Part shown: positions 58,509 through 64,000 of the stretch, piece after piece | How positions within the stretch are numbered: the first letter of the stretch is position 1 | How the letters are laid out: every line of letters begins with the position of its first letter | Assembly (NCBI GenBank): GCA_001295775.1 | Contig: LJIA01000001.1 | Span: 186,001 to 250,000 of the forward strand | Reading direction: 5' to 3' | Length of the DNA stretch: 64,000 nt | DNA from: a beta proteobacterium AAP99 | GTDB taxonomy: Bacteria > Pseudomonadota > Gammaproteobacteria > Burkholderiales > Burkholderiaceae_C | Program-made: the position numbers and the translations under genes | The notes under the pieces: model-generated | The model's database searches: none | Told to the model about the DNA's origin: nothing | The model's input: the letters and a program-made list of their open reading frames with translations, nothing else

Positions 58509-58587
58509 GGGTTCTCTTCTCGGTTCTTCAGGGGGCAATGCGTGAACGGCCTGCAGCCCGCCCCTGGGTCGGGCTGCAGGCGTCAAA

Positions 58588-59082
58588 TCAGCGCGCGGCG
58601 CTCGTCCGCTTGCACTCGTTGGCCAGCTGCCGGCCGGCCTTGCTGTCCATCAGCATGCTCTTGGCGGGAATCTGGATCCACACCAGGCCGCTGGTCTTGT
58701 CTTCGAAGCGCACGGCACCCGTGCTGGTGGCCACTTGCTGCAGCTGGAATCGGCGGTTGTTCCAGGCCAGGTCGATCGTGTCGTCGTTCACCTGGGCCAC
58801 GACCACCTTGCGCTTGAGCTCGCAGTCGAACTCGCCCACGATCGGGCGGCCGCTCCATGCGATGGCTTCGTTCACGGCGCGGGCACCGGCGGCTTCCTGG
58901 CGGATGTCAGTGGCGACATTGCCGCCGGGGGCAGCGGGCGTGCCACCTGCCGGTGTCGGTGCCGCAGCGGGCGCCGGTGCCGGGGCGGCTGCAGGCGCCG
59001 GCGCCGGCTTGGCGGGTTGGGTCTGGGCGCAGGCCGGCAGAACGACGGCGGCAAGGACGAGGGCGGCGATCTGGGTCTTCAT
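58588..59082 (-). CDS. MliC-like lipoprotein (C-type lysozyme inhibitor fold)
   Basis: 164 residues. Signal peptide with lipobox-like LPAC near residue 19, a Pro/Ala spacer to about 50, then a small beta domain: [52 protein letters not shown] and a late ANEC. The two cysteines and the S-T-G-A-x-R-F motif resemble MliC/PliC inhibitors, where Ser-Gly and a basic residue enter the lysozyme active site. It sits between prpC and prpD, an odd place for an envelope protein. Confidence 0.65.
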   Translation of the reverse strand: MKTQIAALVLAAVVLPACAQTQPAKPAPAPAAAPAPAPAAAPTPAGGTPAAPGGNVATDIRQEAAGARAVNEAIAWSGRPIVGEFDCELKRKVVVAQVNDDTIDLAWNNRRFQLQQVATSTGAVRFEDKTSGLVWIQIPAKSMLMDSKAGRQLANECKRTSAAR

Positions 59083-59176
59083 GGATGAACTCCTCAATGA
59101 GCGTGGATGACGAACGCACACACCCGCCCGGCGGCATGCCGCGCGGTCAGCTCGAACTGCAGCTTCTGGCCCCTGA

Positions 59177-60355
59177 TCACTTGCGCTTCTCGATGGGTAC
59201 GAACTTCAGGTCTTCCGGCCCGATGTAGTTTGCACTCGGGCGGATGATCTTGTTGTCGATGCGCTGTTCGATGATGTGTGCGCTCCAACCGCTGGTTCGC
59301 GCGATGACAAACAGAGGCGTGAACATGGCGGTGGGCACGCCCATCATGTGATAGGACACCGCACTGAACCAATCCAAATTTGGAAACATTTTCTTTTCAC
59401 GCCACATCACCGATTCGAGCCGTTCGGCAATGTCGAACATTTTCATGTTGGATTGATCCTTCGACAACCGTTTGGCCACCTCCTTGATGACCTTGTTGCG
59501 CGGGTCGGAGACGGTGTAGACCGGGTGACCGAAGCCGATCACGACTTCCTTGTTGGCCACACGGGCAACAATGTCTTTCTCGGCATCGTCCGGGCTGTCG
59601 TAGCGCTTCTGGATCTCGAAGGCGACTTCGTTGGCGCCGCCGTGCTTGGGGCCGCGCAGCGCGCCGATGGCGCCGGTGATGGCGCTGTACATGTCGCTGC
59701 CGGTGCCGGCGATCACGCGCGCCGTGAAGGTGCTGGCGTTGAACTCATGCTCGGCGTATAGCACCAGCGAGGTGTGCATGGCATCCACCCACAGCTTGCT
59801 GGGCGCCTTGCCGTGCAGCAGATGCAGGAAGTGGCCGCCGATGGAGTCGTCATCTGTTTCGACGTCGATGCGCTTGCCGTTGACGGCGTAGTGGTACCAG
59901 TACAGCAGCATGGAGCCCAGGCAGGCCATGAGCTTGTCGGCAATGTCACGTGCGCCGGGGTGGTTGTGGTCGTCTTTCTCGGGCATGTTGCAGCCGAGCG
60001 CCGAGACGCCGGTGCGCATCACGTCCATGGGGTGGCTGGAGGCGGGCAGCCACTCCAGCGCAGCCTTCACGTTGGCGGGCAGGCCGCGCAGGCTCTGGAG
60101 CTTGGCCTTGTAGGCGGTCAGCTCGGCCTGCGTGGGCAGCTTGCCGTGCACCAGCAGGTGGGCGATTTCCTCGAACTCGCACTTCTCGGCCACGTCCAGG
60201 ATGTCGTAGCCGCGGTAGTGCAAGTCATTGCCGGTACGGCCCACGGTGCACAGGGCGGTGTTGCCTGCCGTGACGCCGGACAAGGCGACGGACTTCTTGG
60301 GCTTGGGGCCGGCGGGCGGTGTGGCTTCCGTGGCGGTCTGCGCGGCTTGGGTCAT
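59177..60355 (-). CDS. prpC: 2-methylcitrate synthase
   Basis: 392 residues. Condenses propionyl-CoA with oxaloacetate. An N-terminal Ala/Pro/Lys leader of about 20 residues, then the short-form citrate synthase fold: [61 protein letters not shown] (catalytic His) and [13 protein letters not shown] (second His). The [23 protein letters not shown] stretch holds the catalytic Asp. Differs from long GltA-type citrate synthases and fits PrpC. A dispersed-element copy separates it from the upstream VOC gene. Confidence 0.93.
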   Translation of the reverse strand: MTQAAQTATEATPPAGPKPKKSVALSGVTAGNTALCTVGRTGNDLHYRGYDILDVAEKCEFEEIAHLLVHGKLPTQAELTAYKAKLQSLRGLPANVKAALEWLPASSHPMDVMRTGVSALGCNMPEKDDHNHPGARDIADKLMACLGSMLLYWYHYAVNGKRIDVETDDDSIGGHFLHLLHGKAPSKLWVDAMHTSLVLYAEHEFNASTFTARVIAGTGSDMYSAITGAIGALRGPKHGGANEVAFEIQKRYDSPDDAEKDIVARVANKEVVIGFGHPVYTVSDPRNKVIKEVAKRLSKDQSNMKMFDIAERLESVMWREKKMFPNLDWFSAVSYHMMGVPTAMFTPLFVIARTSGWSAHIIEQRIDNKIIRPSANYIGPEDLKFVPIEKRK

Positions 60356-60441
60356 CTTGGGGCTCCTTGTCGTTCTCTGGGGCGTCGTTCTTGTCGCGTG
60401 AAGCTTGGGTTTGTCGTTCTCACGGGCGGCGCCTTCTCAGA

Positions 60442-60509
60442 GGCTTTCCGCTTGTCTGGTGCGGCTCTTCAGGCATTTTGGTCTGGAGAGCCGCATCAAA
60501 TATGGATCT
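60442..60509 (+). repeat. Dispersed palindromic element, copy J
   Basis: AGGCTTTCCGCTTGTCTGGT, then arms GCGGCTCTTCAG and CTGGAGAGCCGC (12 pairs, one G-T) around GCATTTTGG, ending in GGATCT at the VOC stop codon. Antisense to the prp operon, same orientation as copy K. Confidence 0.88.
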
Positions 60510-60867
60510 AGCTCAATCTCTGCATCAATTCCACCCGGTTGCCGAAGGGGTCGAACACGGAGCCGCGCAGATAGCCTGCCGGGCCTTCGTCCCACCGGTG
60601 GTGATAGCCCGCGGCGGCGCAGCGCTCGATCAGCGCCTTCGCATCGGCAACCATCAGGGCAGGGTGGGCGCGCCCGTCCGTGGCGAAGCGCTCCTCCTCG
60701 CCCAGGTGCAGGTTCAGCGTGCCGCCCGTCAGCCAGGCGCCGGTGGGCGACAGCTCCGCAGGCTTGGGCACGCGCACGAACCCGAGCGTGTCGGCATAGA
60801 AGCGCAGCGCCTCGTCCAGCCGTCCGGCGGGAATGGAGATCTGCACGTGGTCCAGGCCGATGATCAT
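60508..60867 (-). CDS. VOC-superfamily (glyoxalase-like) protein
   Basis: 119 residues. Single VOC domain starting MIIGLDHVQISIPAG and containing EALRFYADTLGFVRVP, GGTLNLHLGEEERF, HPALMVADAKALIERCAAAGY and a final VFDPFGNRVELMQ. Metal-binding His and Glu positions (DHVQI, NRVELMQ) are kept. A small dioxygenase, epimerase or isomerase; substrate unknown. ATG 60867 has no ribosome site and the frame runs open upstream through copy K (PEEPHGTSGKP). The gene is bracketed by repeat copies J and K in direct orientation inside the prp operon. Confidence 0.85.
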   Translation of the reverse strand: MIIGLDHVQISIPAGRLDEALRFYADTLGFVRVPKPAELSPTGAWLTGGTLNLHLGEEERFATDGRAHPALMVADAKALIERCAAAGYHHRWDEGPAGYLRGSVFDPFGNRVELMQRLS

Positions 60868-60882
60868 GGTGTGGTTCTGACA

Positions 60883-60950
60883 GGGCTTTCCGCTTGTCCC
60901 GTGCGGTTCTTCAGGCACTTTGCCCTGGAAACCCGCATGAAATCGACATC
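60883..60950 (+). repeat. Dispersed palindromic element, copy K
   Basis: GGGCTTTCCGCTTGTCCCGT, then arms GCGGTTCTTCAG and CTGGAAACCCGC around GCACTTTGCC, tail GCATGAAATCGACATC. It lies in the 119-base gap between prpB and the VOC gene. Confidence 0.88.
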
Positions 60951-60986
60951 TGACTCATTGGATCGAATGAGACTCGGTTCTGAAAC

Positions 60987-61877
60987 TCAGTTCTTCTTGC
61001 CAGCAAACAGCGCATCCAGATGCTGCTCGAAGGCGTGGTAGTTGATGCGCTCATACAGCTCGTCGCGCGTCTGCATGAGGTCGATCACGTTCTTCTGGTG
61101 GCCGTCGCGGCGAATTGCGGTGTAGACGGCTTCTGCGGCCTTGTTCATGGCGCGGAAGGCCGACAATGGGTAGAGCACCATGCCCACGCCGGTCGTGCGC
61201 AGCTCGTCCACCGTGAACAGTGGGGTCTTGCCGAATTCGGTGATGTTGGCCAGCACCGGCACCTTCACGGCGTCCACAAACTTCTTGTAGGTCGGCAGGT
61301 CGTAGGCGGCCTCGGCAAAGATGCCGTCCGCACCGGCTTCGACGCAGGCAATCGCGCGCTCGATGGCAGCGTCCACGCCTTCCATCTGGATGGCATCCGT
61401 GCGGGCGATGAGGAAAAAGTTTGCGTCCGTCTTGGCGTCGGCGGCGGCCTTCACACGGTCAGCCATTTCTTGCTGGGTGACGATCTCCTTGCCGGGGCGA
61501 TGGCCGCAGCGCTTGGCGCCCACCTGGTCTTCGATGTGGCAGGCAGCGGCGCCGAACTTGATCAGGCTTTTGACCGTGCGGGCGATGTTGAAGGCCGAGG
61601 GGCCGAAGCCGGTGTCGATGTCGACCATCAGCGGCAGGTCGCATACATCGGTGATGCGGCGTACATCCGTGAGCACGTCATCGAGGTTGTTGATCCCCAG
61701 ATCCGGCATGCCCAGCGAACCTGCGGCCACGCCACCGCCCGACAGGTAGATCGCGCGGTAGCCGGCGCGCTTGGCCAGCAGCGCATGGTTGGCATTGATC
61801 GCGCCGATGACCTGCAGCGGCTGTTCTTCCTTGAGGGCGGCGCGGAACTGCGCGCCGGGACTGGCGAGGATGCTCAT
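60987..61877 (-). CDS. prpB: 2-methylisocitrate lyase
   Basis: 296 residues. Cleaves 2-methylisocitrate to pyruvate and succinate. Signature [23 protein letters not shown] contains the KRCGH catalytic loop with the active-site Cys; [17 protein letters not shown] and [19 protein letters not shown] hold the metal-binding Asp residues. Full length and without insertions. ATG 61877 overlaps the citE-like stop by four bases. Together with prpC, prpD and acnA it completes the 2-methylcitrate cycle. Confidence 0.96.
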   Translation of the reverse strand: MSILASPGAQFRAALKEEQPLQVIGAINANHALLAKRAGYRAIYLSGGGVAAGSLGMPDLGINNLDDVLTDVRRITDVCDLPLMVDIDTGFGPSAFNIARTVKSLIKFGAAACHIEDQVGAKRCGHRPGKEIVTQQEMADRVKAAADAKTDANFFLIARTDAIQMEGVDAAIERAIACVEAGADGIFAEAAYDLPTYKKFVDAVKVPVLANITEFGKTPLFTVDELRTTGVGMVLYPLSAFRAMNKAAEAVYTAIRRDGHQKNVIDLMQTRDELYERINYHAFEQHLDALFAGKKN

Positions 61878-62857
61878 GCAGCGGTCTCCATCAGTGGCCG
61901 CACCTGCTCGGGCAAGGCCAACCCGGCTCGGGCGGCGCGTTGCAGGACGGTCCAGAAGTATCGGTAGCTCGCCCGGTCATGCAGGCGGCCCTTGTGTTCG
62001 ATCGGTCCCCACTGCGCGGCTTGCGCAGCGTGCAGGATCTCGCCGGCGTCATTGACCTCGGAGGCCAGGGGCGCGAAGGCTTTGACGATCGGACGGATCT
62101 GATCGGGGTGGATGCTCCACATGCGCAGGTAGCCGAACTCGTTGCGCGCGCGCTGAGCGTCGCCCGCGACCACGGCGGGGTCACGGAACTCGGTCGTGAC
62201 GTTGTGGCTCGGCACCTTGCCGTAGGCATGGCAGGCTGCGGCGATCTCGGCCTTGGCGCGCACCACCAGCGGGTGGTCGAACTGCCCCGGGGAGCGCATG
62301 GCAGCGGCCGGGATGGCGCCATGGTGCGCGGACACGAAATCCATCAGACCCAGCGACAGGCTCTGCACCTTCGGATGCGCTGCGATGCGAAACACCTCGC
62401 GCAGCGCACCGTGTGTCTCGATCAGCACATGCACGGAAGGGGCGGGCAGGGCGGCTTCAGCGCTGATGCGTTCGATGGCCTCTGCCGCATTGGCGACGTC
62501 ATTGGCGCTACCGACCTTGGGCACCATGACGTAGGCCAGACGCCCTTGCGCTGCCGGCAGAGCGATGCGCAGGTCGTCAATGAAGTGCGGGTGGTGCGGC
62601 GCATGCACGCGCAGCCCCACCCGGTCATGCAGGTTTTCAGCAGAAGCCGCGAGATGGCCGAAGGTCTCGGCCAGTGCAGCTTCCTCGCCCACCGCGGCAC
62701 CGTCTTCAAGATCGAGTGTGATGTCGAAGAGCGGCCCCATCTCACCTTGCAAAGCCAGCGCCTTCTGCGCAAAGCGCAGATTGCCCGCATAGTGATCGCA
62801 GGCCGGCAGGATCACCGGCGGCTTGTCACCTGCAAACAGAGCGGCGCTGGGGTGCAT
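61874..62857 (-). CDS. HpcH/HpaI aldolase / citrate-lyase beta-like protein
   Basis: 327 residues. [23 protein letters not shown] carries the metal-binding residues of the CitE-like fold; [22 protein letters not shown] and [21 protein letters not shown] are the standard barrel strands. Members include malyl-CoA/beta-methylmalyl-CoA lyases and CitE. Without CitD/CitF it is unlikely to be a classical citrate lyase; C-C lyase activity on an acyl-CoA is the safer call. It lies 11 bases after mdh and overlaps prpB, an arrangement seen in other Burkholderiales. Confidence 0.85.
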   Translation of the reverse strand: MHPSAALFAGDKPPVILPACDHYAGNLRFAQKALALQGEMGPLFDITLDLEDGAAVGEEAALAETFGHLAASAENLHDRVGLRVHAPHHPHFIDDLRIALPAAQGRLAYVMVPKVGSANDVANAAEAIERISAEAALPAPSVHVLIETHGALREVFRIAAHPKVQSLSLGLMDFVSAHHGAIPAAAMRSPGQFDHPLVVRAKAEIAAACHAYGKVPSHNVTTEFRDPAVVAGDAQRARNEFGYLRMWSIHPDQIRPIVKAFAPLASEVNDAGEILHAAQAAQWGPIEHKGRLHDRASYRYFWTVLQRAARAGLALPEQVRPLMETAA

Positions 62858-62868
62858 GGCTGGACGGC

Positions 62869-63855
62869 TTACAGCAGGTGCGCCACGCCGTCCTTCTCTT
62901 CGTTCAGCTCGGCCAGCGTCTTGTTGATGCAGGTCTGGCTGAACTCGTCGATGGCCAGGCCCTGGACGATCTTGTACTCGCCGCCTTCGCAGGTGACGGG
63001 GTAGCCGAACATCGTGTCCACCGGAATGCCATAGGAGCCGTCCGACGGGATGCCCATCGTGACCCACTTGCCCTGTGTGCCCAGCACCCAGTCACGCATG
63101 TGGTCGATGGCGGCATTGGCGGCCGATGCGGCCGAAGACAGGCCACGCGCCTCGATGATGGCGGCGCCGCGCTTGCCCACCGTGGGCAGGAAGGCCGTGC
63201 GGTTCCATTCCTCGTCGCCGATCATGTCCTTGAGCGACTTGCCCTTGACGGTGGCGAAGCGGTAGTCGGCGTACATGGTGGGCGAGTGGTTGCCCCAGAC
63301 GCAGAAGGTCTCGATGTCAGCCACGGCCACACCGGCCTTGGCAGCCAGCTGGGACAGGCCACGGTTGTGGTCCAGGCGCAGCATGGCAGTGAAGTTCTTC
63401 TTGGGCAGATCGGGCGCGCTCTTCATCGCGATGTAGGCATTGGTGTTGGCCGGGTTGCCGACCACCAGCACCTTGACCGTGCGCTTGGCCACGGCGTTCA
63501 GGGCCTTGCCCTGTGCGGTGAAGATCTGCGCATTGGCGGCCAGCAGGTCCTTGCGCTCCATGCCGGGGCCGCGGGGGCGGGCGCCGACGAGCAGGGCGCA
63601 GTCGATGTCCTTGAATGCGGTCATCGGATCGCTGTGAGCGCTCATGCCGGCCAGCAGCGGGAAGGCGCAGTCCTCAAGCTCCATCATCACGCCCTTGAGC
63701 GCCTTCTGGGCCTTCTCGTCGGGGATCTCGAGCAGTTGCAGTGCAACGGGCTGGTCCTTGCCCAGCATTTCGCCCGAGGCGATGCGGAACAGCAGGGAGT
63801 AGCCGATCTGGCCGGCGGCGCCGGTGACGGCAACCTTCATGGGAGCTTTGCTCAT
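62869..63855 (-). CDS. mdh: Malate dehydrogenase
   Basis: 328 residues. NAD-binding [57 protein letters not shown], the catalytic [15 protein letters not shown] and [10 protein letters not shown]. This is the longer eukaryote/Thermus-like type used in betaproteobacteria. Oxidises malate to oxaloacetate, feeding prpC and the TCA cycle. ATG 63855 follows AAAGGA by about 10 bases; the frame is open to 63969 but lacks support. First gene of the locus in this window. Confidence 0.96.
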   Translation of the reverse strand: MSKAPMKVAVTGAAGQIGYSLLFRIASGEMLGKDQPVALQLLEIPDEKAQKALKGVMMELEDCAFPLLAGMSAHSDPMTAFKDIDCALLVGARPRGPGMERKDLLAANAQIFTAQGKALNAVAKRTVKVLVVGNPANTNAYIAMKSAPDLPKKNFTAMLRLDHNRGLSQLAAKAGVAVADIETFCVWGNHSPTMYADYRFATVKGKSLKDMIGDEEWNRTAFLPTVGKRGAAIIEARGLSSAASAANAAIDHMRDWVLGTQGKWVTMGIPSDGSYGIPVDTMFGYPVTCEGGEYKIVQGLAIDEFSQTCINKTLAELNEEKDGVAHLL

Positions 63856-64000
63856 GGAGCGGGTCCTTTCGGTGATGAACGAATTCGCGCGATCCGGCCG
63901 ATGCGTGGCGGGTCTGCAGTCCCGCTTGTCTGGATCTGACGCGCCTGTCATCGGCGTGTCTCGGTGCATCGGCGAAGATGCCGCAGTGTAGGCACTTGGT
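63856..64000. other. Upstream region of mdh, incomplete
   Basis: 145 bases to the window edge. A fragment CCGCTTGTCTGG at about 63922-63933 matches the element box, but no hairpin follows, so it is not scored as a copy. The mdh promoter is presumably here or beyond the edge; none is clear. Confidence 0.3.

Noticed and set aside
63922-63933. Twelfth copy of the dispersed element upstream of mdh
   Set aside because: Only the 12-base box fragment is present; no hairpin arms follow. It may be a remnant or chance.

Overview
The window is a high-GC chromosomal segment of a betaproteobacterium, most likely Burkholderiales in the Comamonadaceae/Rubrivivax-Leptothrix neighbourhood. The basis is gene content and order: tRNA-Val, thrS, infC, rpmI, rplT, pheS, pheT, ihfA, a MerR gene and tRNA-Pro in a row; surE-pcm-nlpD-rpoS; an intracellular PHB depolymerase with a PHA-system protein; a Bug-type solute-binding protein; both N-end-rule transferases (aat, bpt); and a 2-methylcitrate locus linked to mdh and acnA. 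The species cannot be named from the sequence alone. I see no prophage, IS transposase, CRISPR array or rRNA operon.

Layout. 1-4.7 kb (minus): a truncated M4 metalloprotease, then a MoxR AAA+ ATPase / acetyltransferase / membrane protein / VWA cluster. 5-9 kb: two small c-type cytochromes, a DUF1841 protein, an FKBP isomerase, icd and an unknown gene. 9-19.5 kb: an unknown exported protein, a family I CoA-transferase with an extra C-terminal domain, an NTF2-like protein, a diguanylate cyclase, a GDT1-type cation transporter, nth, rnfB and a lower-GC pair of unknown genes. 19.5-33.4 kb: a PA2778/PA2779-type pair, phaZ, fpr, fdxA, an Na+/H+ antiporter, a 2-hydroxyacid dehydrogenase, a PHA-system protein, a histone-deacetylase-like hydrolase, a DMT exporter-thioesterase-nitroreductase operon, a TPR protein, a haloacetate-dehalogenase-like hydrolase and a Bug protein. 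33.6-37.8 kb: a PBP7-type peptidase, an IclR regulator, bpt, aat and a NUDIX hydrolase. 37.8-45.8 kb: the translation cluster between two tRNAs. 45.9-51.8 kb: surE, pcm, nlpD, rpoS, a 3'-5' exonuclease and rlmD. 52-64 kb (minus): a YccA-type protein, a PIN protein, an OmpA-like membrane protein and the propionate/TCA locus mdh-citE-prpB-VOC-prpC-mliC-like-prpD-small protein-acnA.

The most notable non-genic signal is a dispersed family of about 55-70 bp palindromic elements, with 11 copies recognised by eye. Each has a box close to CTTTCCGCTTGTC followed by an imperfect hairpin with the loop CCATTTTGG. Two copies lie in frame inside the C-terminal tail of nth, one supplies the Shine-Dalgarno and start region of a TPR gene, two bracket a VOC gene inside the propionate operon, and two are longer (about 112-115 bp) with CATTTTCGGCCA-like boxes at both ends. 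I do not recognise the family from known REP/RAYT or DUS descriptions.

Most genes here are housekeeping or central metabolism: TCA cycle (icd, acnA, mdh), propionyl-CoA disposal (prpBCD), PHA turnover (phaZ and the PHA-system protein), translation (thrS-ihfA), stress and protein repair (surE-pcm-nlpD-rpoS) and redox (fpr, fdxA, rnfB, cytochromes). All calls rest on reading the sequence and its translations. No database search was run.
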